Source: JAHDHW01 sp964551455 | GTDB taxonomy: Bacteria > Bacteroidota > Bacteroidia > Chitinophagales > Saprospiraceae | Direction: 5' to 3' | Length of the DNA: 33,178 nt | Assembly: GCA_964551455.1 (NCBI GenBank) | Contig: CAZKDA010000024.1 | Coordinates: forward strand, 1-33,178 | Part shown: in pieces, positions 23,723 to 32,448 of the stretch | Numbering within the stretch: position 1 is the stretch's first letter | How the letters are laid out: every line of letters begins with the position of its first letter | Notes under the pieces: model-generated | The model's database searches: none | Told to the model about the DNA's origin: nothing | Seen by the model: the letters and a program-made list of their open reading frames with translations, nothing else | Program-made: the position numbers and the translations under genes

Positions 23723-23775
23723 AGGGAGCCCAATCCCGCTTTTTAAGAAAAAGGGCGCCCTCCTAAAAAGTGGGA
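23723..23775. terminator. Structured gap between convergent genes
   Basis: TCCCGCTTTTTA (23734-23745) pairs with TAAAAAGTGGGA (23764-23775) over 12 positions with one G-U. AGGGAGCCC (23723-23731) pairs with GGGCGCCCT (23753-23761) in 8 of 9. The four segments alternate, so a pseudoknot-like fold is possible. The convergent setting suggests transcript ends, but no U-tract follows. Confidence 0.4.
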
Positions 23776-23816
23776 CGCTATGTTCGCAAAAGCCAGAACT
23801 CTCCGGCCTGCCCTTC

Positions 23817-25475
23817 CTATTTCTTAGCAGAAACTTCTATTATGGAAACGCCAACGGGAAAGCTGTCTGAGTTAGCGCTAATAGCATAATGAAAATAATG
23901 ATAACTGGCAGCAGTGTTGGTGATCATAGGTAAATCAAAATGGCCGCCAAAATCATTTATTGTTTTTTCAACTAAGGTTTTGCCACCAAAATTGGTAATC
24001 TTTCCTTTGATTTCTACCGGCCCGGTCTGAGCCGTCATTATAGTGGCAATATAGGATTTACCTGGTTTGGCATCAAAAAGCAGATAGACGTTTTCATAAA
24101 ATTTCCCTGTTGCATTAAAAGCGGGTATAAAGTCTTCTGCAATCACTGCTGCATGGCCTGTGGCGGCTATGCTTGATTTGGTATATTCCAGCCGTTTTTT
24201 CACGATTTCCCTGGCCCTTTCATCCGCAGTTGGTTTGTACTTATAAGGCATTTTTTTGATGATCGTATCATTGCGGACATGATAGGTCATATGTGGTCCG
24301 TCGGAGAAAAGGCCTCCTTCATTCACATAGAACTCGCCTTGTCTTTTGCCATCTTTCCAGGGCCCCATCCAGCTTGCTCCATCAGATGTAGTGAATATTG
24401 CATTATCATCGTTTGGAACATTGTTTATAAACTTCCCCTTGTAGCGCCCGCCATCTTTCAGCACCAATTCTCCGGATTCCAGATTTCCATCAATAAAATC
24501 ACCAATGGCCGTATTTCCGTTTTTTAGATTAAAAATGCCGTTGCCATGAAATTTTGAGTTTTTATGCATGCCCTGGTAAACGCTGCCATCCTCAAATACA
24601 TAACGCCCGTGTCCATTTTCGCAATCGCCAAATACACAACCTGTGCTGGCTATTTTATCAATGTGCATTTCGAAGCAATCTTCAGGAGCTTTCTTTTCCG
24701 AATCGTAGTATTCTTCCATCTCAATGCTCATCAGATAGCGGGCATCGGTGTCAGAGAAATTGGGCTTTGTTTTCTTTTTCAGCGTAGCTTTCAATTTATA
24801 CCATTCCATTTCAGATGTAAGCCATAAAGCATCCGGGAAATTTTCCTTTTCTGCATTTGGAAATACCTTTTCAACATCTCCCAAAAGTGAATTACTTGTT
24901 AAACTCCAGGGCATTTTCACTTCCGGGTCGGTTTCATAAGCGCCTGCATACACCCGGATACGGGTAATCCTGTATTTACCATCTTCACTCCATACGTCAA
25001 AAAAATAATCAGCCTCCCGAAGTAAGGTGGGAATAATAAATTCGGCATATTCAAAAGCATCCATTTCTACACCAATGTAGCAAGGAAAGCAGTCGGGATG
25101 ATAACAAAAACTAAACCCCATGTCTTCAGGTTTTTGGGCAGGAATGCGGTTTACGCCATCACCTTTAAGTATTGGATTATCAGGCCTCAGTATATTGCTT
25201 TCGTTAATGTATATGGGTTTGCTGTCAGCGTTCTCCATGTCATTGATAATATCGCTTAATTTAAAATGGAGATCATCTTCCCCAACAATTTGGGTGTTTT
25301 TTACCATTGTGCCTGGTTGCAAATATTTGGCCGCAGGTGAGTCCGGATCAACATAAGTGGCATATAAGTGGTCGCCCGATTGGGTCAACCTGACACCCAT
25401 TGGAAGCCAATGGTGTTGGGCTATTATAGTAAGGCAGTGCAATAGTAAAGCGCTAACTAACAGTATTCTTTTCAT
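23817..25475 (-). CDS. Secreted MORN-repeat protein with a PDZ-like N-terminal region
   Basis: I cannot assign a function. The 552-residue protein has a signal peptide (1-20, ending TIIAQ). Residues about 33-92 read like a PDZ-type segment (DPDSPAAKYLQPGTMV, then FKLSDIINDMENADSKPIYI). Residues 287-384 hold four or so MORN-type units (GHGRYVFEDGSVYQG, GNGIFNLKNGN, GGRYKGKF, WMGPWKDGKRQGEF). The C-terminal 150 residues are beta-rich without the type IX sorting motif, so it is probably periplasmic. Six cysteines lie in two groups (C124, C129, C132 and C267, C280, C285), suggesting disulfides or a metal site. It is transcribed alone from a likely promoter at 25531-25538. Confidence 0.75.
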   Translation of the reverse strand: MKRILLVSALLLHCLTIIAQHHWLPMGVRLTQSGDHLYATYVDPDSPAAKYLQPGTMVKNTQIVGEDDLHFKLSDIINDMENADSKPIYINESNILRPDNPILKGDGVNRIPAQKPEDMGFSFCYHPDCFPCYIGVEMDAFEYAEFIIPTLLREADYFFDVWSEDGKYRITRIRVYAGAYETDPEVKMPWSLTSNSLLGDVEKVFPNAEKENFPDALWLTSEMEWYKLKATLKKKTKPNFSDTDARYLMSIEMEEYYDSEKKAPEDCFEMHIDKIASTGCVFGDCENGHGRYVFEDGSVYQGMHKNSKFHGNGIFNLKNGNTAIGDFIDGNLESGELVLKDGGRYKGKFINNVPNDDNAIFTTSDGASWMGPWKDGKRQGEFYVNEGGLFSDGPHMTYHVRNDTIIKKMPYKYKPTADERAREIVKKRLEYTKSSIAATGHAAVIAEDFIPAFNATGKFYENVYLLFDAKPGKSYIATIMTAQTGPVEIKGKITNFGGKTLVEKTINDFGGHFDLPMITNTAASYHYFHYAISANSDSFPVGVSIIEVSAKK

Positions 25476-25530
25476 AATATTGTAGGTTTTCTTCTACGAT
25501 GGTACAAACAAACCACGGGCCGGTTGGTGT

Positions 25531-25538
25531 CAAAGATA
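25531..25538 (-). promoter_or_regulatory. Candidate -7 element for the MORN gene
   Basis: Minus-strand TATCTTTG matches TAnnTTTG, 55 bases before the ATG at 25475. A TTG lies upstream but at a spacing of about 14, shorter than usual. Confidence 0.35.
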
Positions 25539-25563
25539 CATTTTCATCAGATCAAAAAATTAT

Positions 25564-25788
25564 ACTCATCGCATCGCGGTCAAATTGCGTTTACCTTTAT
25601 TTGATTGTAATTTCTTTCCGAACGCCTCGTGGTTGCAAATTGAACCGGACATATCCGGACGAATCATTGTGGTATGGATGTGCGACCACGATGTGGTTGA
25701 AATCCCTGTTACGTTTCTTTTTAACGTACTTCGACCGCGTATGCGGTCGTTTGATCGGGCAACGTTGACTCATCGCATCGCGGTCAAA
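25564..25788. repeat. Direct-repeat-bounded segment with palindromes
   Basis: A 21-base direct repeat (core CATCGCATCGCGGTCAAA) is at 25564-25584 and 25768-25788. Between them are CCGGA-cata-TCCGG, CGACCAC-gat-GTGGTTG (one mismatch) and CGACCGC-gtat-GCGGTCG (25732-25749). No convincing gene occupies the 25476-25911 gap; open frames there have no family features. Confidence 0.75.
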
Positions 25789-25911
25789 ATATGTTAGCAT
25801 TATAATTTGAATAACGAAAATCAACCTAAGCCTGCCTGCCAAGAGCACGCAGTTAGGCGCGGTCGCACTACGTTCATACATCCATACCTGAAAGGGGCGC
25901 AAAAAAAAACC

Positions 25912-26343
25912 TCAGGCCATTCTCATTTCGATGACACGGGCAATGATGTAAGAACCGACCAGGCTGACCGCTACACCTTCAACGAGGATGATCAGGCTGG
26001 CCGTATAAGGATTGAGATATTCACCGATCGGGGCATTCTCTTTGATCTGCATCATAAACTCCGGATCAAAATTGAGGAAAAGCATCTGGAAAAAAGCAAA
26101 TAGCGCCACTCCGATAAAAGAACTCATCATGCCAAAGAAAACGGAATTGACGTAATTTTCACCGGAAAGTATCCCTTCCTTTAAACCGGTTCTCATGGCA
26201 AAATAAATCACGGAAAGATGAATGACGGCGTTGAGGATACGCAGGTTGTAGTGCTGGCTGAGGTTTAGAAAGTGCATGACCAGAAAGAATGCAATGAGGC
26301 CGGAAGCCAGGATCAAACCGAATTTGACAGCTATTTTAAACAT
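25912..26343 (-). CDS. DUF4199-like membrane protein
   Basis: A 143-residue inner-membrane protein with four hydrophobic segments (about 6-24, 33-50, 70-95 and 112-138). The layout and the FKIAVKFGLILAS start, with MRTGLKEGILSGENYV in the second loop, resemble the DUF4199 proteins common in Bacteroidota, whose function is unknown. An in-frame ATG at 26391 would add 16 polar residues before the first helix; 26343 fits the family better. A run of nine A on the plus strand just past its stop (25901-25909) gives a U-tract in the transcript, but I see no solid stem before it. Confidence 0.65.
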   Translation of the reverse strand: MFKIAVKFGLILASGLIAFFLVMHFLNLSQHYNLRILNAVIHLSVIYFAMRTGLKEGILSGENYVNSVFFGMMSSFIGVALFAFFQMLFLNFDPEFMMQIKENAPIGEYLNPYTASLIILVEGVAVSLVGSYIIARVIEMRMA

Positions 26344-26552
26344 GGTTGGGAGGTTTTTGTGGATCAATGAACTATGCTGATTAATGTACAAAAAATATTG
26401 AGAAAATCAAAACGAGCCTTTGTAATCCGGCATTTCAAATCGTCGGGAGCGTTACAATGATCTGGCCGCGTTAAAATATTTGCAGGGTTTTTTTAATATT
26501 TGTCCTGCATTTGGAAAAAGCGGGAGATTTAAAAACACGAAGAAATTTTTCA

Positions 26553-29500
26553 ATGAGCAAACGACGACCTGCAAAGGAATCGAAATCAAAGCCGGCAGCA
26601 AACAATTTTGAGGGGAAGTTGTCTTTGGTCATTCCCTGTTACAACGAAAGTAAAAGGATCGGCAACCTGTTTCAAACCCTGATCGACTTTGATCGCCAAT
26701 GGAAAAATGAACTACAGATCATCCTCGTTGACGACGGCAGCAAAGACGATACCGCTGAAAAGATCGAACAATCCTTCGCAGGCGCCTTTTCGGAGAAAAC
26801 GACCTTTGAACTGATCCGCCTCCCCAAAAACCAGGGGAAAGGCGCCGCCTTAAAAACCGGTGTCGAAAATGTAAGTGGCGACTTTGTGCTCACCCTCGAC
26901 GCCGACATGGCCACCAGCCCCGCTGAACTGCACCGCTGGCTGAAAATGCTCCCCGCCAAAACTTTCAACCCCGAAGAAATTCTGATCGGCTCCCGCGAAC
27001 ACGAAAAATCAAAGATCAAAGGCCAGGCTTTGCGGCGCATCGCCGGCCTCATTTTCAATTTTATCATCCAGCTTTTTACCAACCTCAACATCACCGATAC
27101 GCAATGCGGGTTTAAGCTGTATCCTGCCGGAATTGCCAAAAAATTGTTCGCAAGTTTAAAAACCAAAGGATGGGCACACGACGTGGAATTGCTTTACCAG
27201 GCTAAATTCGAAGGCGTAAACATACGCCCTATGCCTGTGAGATGGGTGCATCAGGAAGACTCAAAAATATCGCTGGTTTCCGACAGCTTAAAAATGCTGT
27301 TTCAAACCATGTTGATCTCCATCTCGCTCAACTGGCGCTGGTTTGTGATAAAACCGGTGCAGGATATTTTCAATCGCAATTTCAATAGCGCCGACCCTTC
27401 GTATTACCGCTTGCTTTTCGCAACGGCTTCGGTGGCATTGCTCTTCATGATGCCCTGGCTGAGTTTTGATTTTGGGATCACCGGCGACGAAGAGTTGCAA
27501 AAGATCTACGGCGAAAAAATCCTGGCTTATTTTGAAACCGACGGCGAAGACAAATCCGCGCTCGATTACAAAAATCTTTATTTCTACGGCGGTCTTTTCG
27601 ATTATTGCGCTGCCTGGCTCAACAAACACATTGGAGGTTTTGACGAATACGATCTGAGGCATATCCTCAATGCCTTCGTCGGTTTTTTGATGATCTTCTT
27701 CACGGGATTGCTGGCCAGAGAAGTGAGCGGCAGTTGGCGGATCGCTTTTTTTGCGCTGGCTTTTATGGCATTGTCGCCCCGCATTTTCGGCCATTCGATG
27801 AACAATCCGAAAGATATTCCATTCGCTGCGGCTTATGTTTTTACACTGCTTTACCTGGTGCGTTTTTTAAAACAACTCCCCAATCCGGGTAGCAAAACTG
27901 TGGTCATGCTCATCATCGGCATTGCCGCGGCGATCAATGTGCGGGTCGGCGGGATTTTGCTCATTGCTTATTTCGGGCTGTTCACGGGAATGGCTTATCT
28001 CCTGCAGCCGACACTGCGGGCTAAACTCACGGAGGTGAAACATCTTGGTAAGATCGTGCTCATTGGGTTGGTCGTGGCTGTGCTTTCGTATTTCGGCGGT
28101 ATGCTTTTCTGGCCTTACGCGCTCCAGGCGCCCCTGAGCAATCCGTTTAAAGCCTTGAGCGAGATGTCCAATTTTTCAACGAGCATCAGGATGTTGTTTG
28201 AAGGCAGCCACCTGTGGTCGGATGAACTGCCCTGGTATTACATTCCAAAATGGATCGCGATTTCCGCTCCGCTGTTTACACTTTTCGGACTGGCTTTTTT
28301 TGCGGTTTTTTATATTATAAAATTAAAAAAGATCGACTATTTACCTTTGATGTTCATCCTGTTTACTGCCATATTCCCGGTGGCTTATGCGGTGTTCAAG
28401 GGATCGTCGCTTTACGACGGGATGCGCCACTTTTTGTTTATTTACCCGGTGTTGGCTGTGCTGGCCGCCTGGGGCTGGAACCAGGTGATCGCAATGCGTC
28501 CGCTGAAGTGGATTGCCAGTGTAGGGTTGATCGCCCTGATGGCGCTGCCGGCATGGTGGGCGGTAAAAAACCATCCGTATCAATACACTTATTTCAATGA
28601 AATTTTTGGCGGTACGAAAGCCGCTTATGGCAATTACGAAACCGACTATTGGATGACTTCCATAAAAAATATGTGCAGTTGGATCGCTGAAAATGACGAG
28701 CGGATCAAAAAAGGAGAGGAGGTGATCATTCACACCAACTGTTACGTTCCGGCGGCTCATTATCTGACAAAAAAGATCCCGAATGCTAAAGTGATGTACG
28801 TCCGTTACGATGAACGGGCGGAATCGCAGGGGGATTATTTTATGTTCATTTCCCGCTTTGTAAACGAAGAACAGATGGACAACGGAGCATGGCCTCCTGC
28901 CGAAGTGATCCATACCGAAACAGCAGGCGGAGCGATACTCGGCGCGATTTCAAAACGCAGCAGCGAGCTGTACGATTTCCATGCTACCGAAGCGGAAAAG
29001 GCTAAGGATCATCAAAAGGCGATCGAGCTTTTTATAAAAGAAACACAACAACATCCCAAAAACGAAACCGCCTGGCTGGGGCTGGCCAATAATTACATGC
29101 TGTCGGGCAATTTTCCAAAAGCGAAAGAAGCCATCGACGAATATCAAAAATTGTCGGAAACCCATATCAACGGCCTGATGGCGCTGAGCCTGTATTATCT
29201 CAACACCGGCGACAACGAAAGCGCAAAGGCCACACTGGAACGCATGACAAAGCTGAATTACAAGTACAACGCCAGCTACTATTACCTGGTCTCGATCTAT
29301 GCCCGTGAAAACCAACCCCTGAAGGCCATTGCCGCGCTCGAAAAGTATGACGAGGTGGGTGGAAACATCGCACAGATCTACGACGTCGGGATTCAATTTG
29401 CTCAACAGCTCAATCTTCGTGCAAAAGAATTGTATTTTCAGGCGAAAAAAGCCTATTTCCAGCAAAACGCTACCGAGGCGTACAACCTCGTAAAACAATC

Positions 29501-29579
29501 GCTGGCTGCCGATCCGAATTACGAGCCGGCAGTGAAATTGAATGAGGCATTCGAAGAGCTGATCGCCAATCAGAAATAG
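26553..29579 (+). CDS. GT2 - GT-C - TPR fusion glycosyltransferase
   Basis: A 1008-residue inner-membrane protein with three parts. Residues about 23-250 form a GT2 domain like polyprenyl/dolichyl-phosphate sugar synthases (LSLVIPCYNES at 23-33, DDG at 60-62, DAD at 116-118, then ITDTQCGFKLY). Residues about 285-700 form a GT-C-like multi-helix region with some 10-12 membrane spans and the early acidic loop motif GITGDEE expected of GT39/ArnT-type transferases. Residues about 809-1008 are tetratricopeptide-type helical repeats (KAIELFIKETQQHPKNETAWLGLANNY and following), probably periplasmic. One protein could therefore charge a lipid carrier and transfer the sugar. A TTG at 26511 could extend it, but ATG at 26553 is preferred. 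A methyltransferase follows on the same strand. Confidence 0.8.
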   Translation: MSKRRPAKESKSKPAANNFEGKLSLVIPCYNESKRIGNLFQTLIDFDRQWKNELQIILVDDGSKDDTAEKIEQSFAGAFSEKTTFELIRLPKNQGKGAALKTGVENVSGDFVLTLDADMATSPAELHRWLKMLPAKTFNPEEILIGSREHEKSKIKGQALRRIAGLIFNFIIQLFTNLNITDTQCGFKLYPAGIAKKLFASLKTKGWAHDVELLYQAKFEGVNIRPMPVRWVHQEDSKISLVSDSLKMLFQTMLISISLNWRWFVIKPVQDIFNRNFNSADPSYYRLLFATASVALLFMMPWLSFDFGITGDEELQKIYGEKILAYFETDGEDKSALDYKNLYFYGGLFDYCAAWLNKHIGGFDEYDLRHILNAFVGFLMIFFTGLLAREVSGSWRIAFFALAFMALSPRIFGHSMNNPKDIPFAAAYVFTLLYLVRFLKQLPNPGSKTVVMLIIGIAAAINVRVGGILLIAYFGLFTGMAYLLQPTLRAKLTEVKHLGKIVLIGLVVAVLSYFGGMLFWPYALQAPLSNPFKALSEMSNFSTSIRMLFEGSHLWSDELPWYYIPKWIAISAPLFTLFGLAFFAVFYIIKLKKIDYLPLMFILFTAIFPVAYAVFKGSSLYDGMRHFLFIYPVLAVLAAWGWNQVIAMRPLKWIASVGLIALMALPAWWAVKNHPYQYTYFNEIFGGTKAAYGNYETDYWMTSIKNMCSWIAENDERIKKGEEVIIHTNCYVPAAHYLTKKIPNAKVMYVRYDERAESQGDYFMFISRFVNEEQMDNGAWPPAEVIHTETAGGAILGAISKRSSELYDFHATEAEKAKDHQKAIELFIKETQQHPKNETAWLGLANNYMLSGNFPKAKEAIDEYQKLSETHINGLMALSLYYLNTGDNESAKATLERMTKLNYKYNASYYYLVSIYARENQPLKAIAALEKYDEVGGNIAQIYDVGIQFAQQLNLRAKELYFQAKKAYFQQNATEAYNLVKQSLAADPNYEPAVKLNEAFEELIANQK

Positions 29580-29866
29580 TTTGAAGTAGCTCGTGGCAGA
29601 CAAAAAAAATTATAAACATAAAAAATCATAAAAATCAGCGTCTTTCTGCGTCGAACAAATATCCTGATTTGGGAAGTTATTTTCGCGGAATGGGATTTAA
29701 CCCGGAGTTCTGTGAAATTCTATAAGATATAGAAAAGTGCCCCGCTGATACCGCTGATCAACGCAGATAATTGAGAAGTTTTTCTTTCTGCGTAATTCAG
29801 CGGTATCTGCGGGGAATATTTTCAAAAACAAAATCTTCGGCCAATCATCAAAAGCGCCTTAATGAT
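29580..29866. other. Gap between glycosyltransferase and methyltransferase genes
   Basis: AT-rich sequence without a supported gene. It holds the second copy of inverted-repeat family A (29740-29814) and, near 29634-29653, the loose words AATCAGCG and TTTCTGCGT that belong to the same family and may be a decayed third copy. Confidence 0.6.
29740..29814. repeat. Long inverted repeat, family A, copy 2
   Basis: Arms of 18 bases (CCCCGCTGATACCGCTGA at 29740-29757 and its near-complement at 29797-29814, 17 of 18 pair) with inner arms ACGCAG (29761-29766) and CTGCGT (29788-29793). It shares CCCGCTGAT, CGCTGATC and TTTCTGCGT words with the copy at 14126-14245. Confidence 0.85.
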
Positions 29867-30601
29867 ATGGATTTAAAGGAACTGGAAAGCGGTGTGGATC
29901 CCAAAACGCATTGGTACTACCAATCGAAAAAAATCCCGCTATTTCGCTATTTTGAAAAACTGACCCGGCAAAACGCGCAGAAATTTACCATCATTGATTT
30001 CGGTTCCGGCTCAGGATTTTTTGCTAAAGAGCTTTTTGAAGCTTTCCCGGAATCCATCGATGAAGCCCTCCTGATCGACATCGGTTACAGCGACGAAGAA
30101 CTGGAATCCACAAAGCACGATAAGATCAGAAAGCTCCGCTACATTCCAAAGGGAATCAGCGATTGTGTCGTGATTATGATGGATGTGCTGGAGCATATCG
30201 AAGATGACCGTGTTATCCTGGAGGAAATAAAAAAAGCTGTTGGTGAAAATAGTTATTATTTCATCACGGTGCCGGCGTTCATGAGCGTTTGGTCGAGCCA
30301 CGATGTCTATCTGGGGCACTATCGTCGTTACACCATTCCCATGCTCAAAAAACTTTTGGAATCCTGCGATTGTGATATCGATGATCTATATTACATTTAC
30401 GGTTCTATATTTCCAATGGTCTGGGCAGTACGGCGGCTGAAGCGAAATGAAAAGAACATGACCAGCCCTGAAGCTTCCGACATGAAACCGCTTCCGGCGC
30501 CCCTGAATTTTGCATTAAAACAATACAATATTTTTGAAATGAATTTTAGAAGGTTAAATAAATTATTCGGATTGACTTGCGTGGCGGAAGGGAGGTTTTA
30601 A
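29867..30601 (+). CDS. Class I SAM-dependent methyltransferase
   Basis: A 244-residue soluble methyltransferase. Motif I is FTIIDFGSGSGFFAKEL (about residues 43-59), and the post-motif MMDVLEHIEDDRVILEEI and YYFITVPAFMSVW strands follow, as in the Methyltransf_11/23 type. HDVYLGHYRRYT is typical of methyltransferases found in glycan and lipid loci. The substrate is unknown. The open frame extends back to 29771 through the inverted repeat, but ATG at 29867 (MDLKELESGVDPKTHWYYQ) starts at a plausible family N-terminus. It follows the fused glycosyltransferase by 287 bases on the same strand, so a shared role in glycan modification is possible but not shown. Confidence 0.82.
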   Translation: MDLKELESGVDPKTHWYYQSKKIPLFRYFEKLTRQNAQKFTIIDFGSGSGFFAKELFEAFPESIDEALLIDIGYSDEELESTKHDKIRKLRYIPKGISDCVVIMMDVLEHIEDDRVILEEIKKAVGENSYYFITVPAFMSVWSSHDVYLGHYRRYTIPMLKKLLESCDCDIDDLYYIYGSIFPMVWAVRRLKRNEKNMTSPEASDMKPLPAPLNFALKQYNIFEMNFRRLNKLFGLTCVAEGRF

Positions 30602-30897
30602 AAAGTGGTTAGTGTATAGTTGTTAGTTTTTAGTTGTATTGACATATAATCTTAGTACCAGTTTGAAAACGTTTTGCTTCAGTGATTCTTGGTTACTTAA
30701 ATGCCTCACGGGTACAAGTTTTTGTGTCAGTACAGTTAGTTGTTAGAAACCTGACACCATGAACCGGAAACCGTGAACCTGACACCATGAACCAAACTAG
30801 CAACTTGTAACTAGCAACCAGCAACTTCACAACTTCACAGCTCCGCAACTTTCCAACTTCACAACTCAACAACTTCACAAAAAGACATTTTAAACAC
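30602..30897. repeat. Low-complexity intergenic region before the carboxylase gene
   Basis: About 300 bases without a supported gene. An 18-base sequence (AACCTGACACCATGAACC) occurs twice, at 30748-30765 and 30776-30793. From about 30819 to 30880 runs an imperfect 9-mer array of the CAACTTCAC type that ends shortly before the ATG at 30898. The words TGAACCGGAAA are shared with the gap near 1386. Confidence 0.8.
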
Positions 30898-32439
30898 ATG
30901 AAAGACAAGCTACAGGAGCTTAAGAAAAAAATCGAAGAAGCGAGCCAGGGAGGTGGCCCCGACCGGATCAGAAAACAGCACGACAAAGGAAAGCTCACGG
31001 CTCACGAACGCATTCATTTTTTGCTGGACGAAGGTTCCTTTGAAGAGATAGGCATGTTGGTGACGCATCGCAGCCTCGACTTCGGGATGGAGCAACAAAT
31101 CTTCTATGGCGACGGCGTAATCACAGGATACGGCACCGTGAACGGCAGGCTGGTTTACGTTTTTGCGCAGGACTTTACCATTTTCGGCGGATCACTTTCC
31201 GAAACCCATGCCGAAAAGATCTGCAAGATCATGGACCTGGCGATGAAAAACGGCGCTCCTGTCATCGGCCTCAACGACTCCGGGGGTGCGCGCATCCAGG
31301 AGGGAGTGAAATCTTTGGGAGGTTACGCCGATATCTTTTACAGGAATGTGCTGGCCAGTGGTGTGGTACCGCAGATATCAGCGATCATGGGCCCTTGCGC
31401 GGGCGGCGCGGTGTATTCACCGGCGATGACTGATTTTACCATTATGGTGGAAGGTACTTCGTACATGTTTGTCACCGGCCCCAATGTGGTGAAAACGGTG
31501 ACCAACGAATCCGTTACGGCAGAAGAACTGGGCGGCGCATCGGCGCATTCCACAAAGTCCGGCGTTACCCACCTCACTTCGTCGAATGATATCGACTGCA
31601 TCGAAAAGATCAAAAAGCTCCTGAGCTATATCCCGCAAAACTGCGAAGACGAAGTGCCTGTGTTGCCATACATCTTGGGCGATGAATACCGCGAGTATCT
31701 TACCGAAATCATTCCGGAAAATACCCACGAGCCTTACGATATGCGGGAAGTGATCCGCGGGATCATGGATGAAAGTTCTTTTTTTGAGATCCATGAAAAT
31801 TACGCGACGAACATTGTTGTCGGCTTTGCAAGGCTGGCGGGCGTGAGCATAGGCATCGTAGCCAACCAGCCGATGAGCCTGGCGGGCGTGCTGGATGTGG
31901 ATAGTTCTAAAAAGGGCGCACGCTTCGTCCGCTTTTGCGATTGTTTCAATATCCCATTGCTGGTGCTCGTGGATGTGCCGGGATTTTTGCCGGGTACAGA
32001 TCAGGAGTGGAACGGCATCATTGTAAACGGAGCGAAACTGCTCTATGCCTTCAGCGAAGCTACTGTGCCCAGAGTAACGCTGATCACGCGCAAAGCCTAT
32101 GGCGGCGCCTACGATGTGATGAACTCGAAACACATCGGCGCTGATATGAATTTCGCATGGCCTTCCGCCGAAATTGCCGTGATGGGCGCCAAAGGCGCTT
32201 CCGAGATCATTTTTAAAAAGGAGATCGAACGCGCCGACGACCCCGAAGCCAAGCTGGCGGAAAAGGAAGCGGAGTATGCCGAAAAATTTGCCAATCCTTA
32301 CATCGCGTCCGCACGCGGCTTTATCGACGAGGTGATCCATCCCGCAGAATCCCGCAGGAAGCTCATCAAGGCTTTTGCCATGCTAAAAAATAAATCGGCT
32401 AAGCTACCCCGGAAAAAACACGGGAATATTCCATTGTAA
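30898..32439 (+). CDS. Acyl-CoA carboxylase beta (carboxyltransferase) subunit
   Basis: Carboxyltransferase subunit of the propionyl/methylmalonyl-CoA carboxylase family, moving the carboxyl group between biotin and acyl-CoA; the relatives are PccB and MmdA. The 513-residue size is right for the family and the two crotonase-like halves are complete: KLTAHERIHFLLDEGSFEEI at the start, NDSGGARIQEGV and MGPCAGGAVYSPA in the N-half, and VDVPGFLPGTDQEW, ITRKAYGGAYDVM and FAWPSAEIAVMGAKGA in the C-half. No biotin carboxylase or biotin-carrier gene is adjacent, so propionyl-CoA carboxylase versus decarboxylase use cannot be decided. The phosphodiesterase gene starts nine bases after its stop, indicating one transcript. 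Confidence 0.9.
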   Translation: MKDKLQELKKKIEEASQGGGPDRIRKQHDKGKLTAHERIHFLLDEGSFEEIGMLVTHRSLDFGMEQQIFYGDGVITGYGTVNGRLVYVFAQDFTIFGGSLSETHAEKICKIMDLAMKNGAPVIGLNDSGGARIQEGVKSLGGYADIFYRNVLASGVVPQISAIMGPCAGGAVYSPAMTDFTIMVEGTSYMFVTGPNVVKTVTNESVTAEELGGASAHSTKSGVTHLTSSNDIDCIEKIKKLLSYIPQNCEDEVPVLPYILGDEYREYLTEIIPENTHEPYDMREVIRGIMDESSFFEIHENYATNIVVGFARLAGVSIGIVANQPMSLAGVLDVDSSKKGARFVRFCDCFNIPLLVLVDVPGFLPGTDQEWNGIIVNGAKLLYAFSEATVPRVTLITRKAYGGAYDVMNSKHIGADMNFAWPSAEIAVMGAKGASEIIFKKEIERADDPEAKLAEKEAEYAEKFANPYIASARGFIDEVIHPAESRRKLIKAFAMLKNKSAKLPRKKHGNIPL

Positions 32440-32448
32440 ACACCCGCT

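Noticed and set aside
25499..25902. Short open frames in the gap upstream of the MORN gene
   Set aside because: They run through the direct repeat and palindromes, overlap each other on both strands, and have no family features.
31417..32340. Long antisense open frame (307 codons) opposite the carboxylase gene
   Set aside because: Composition is that of a shadow frame of a strongly conserved gene; no domain or start signal is visible.
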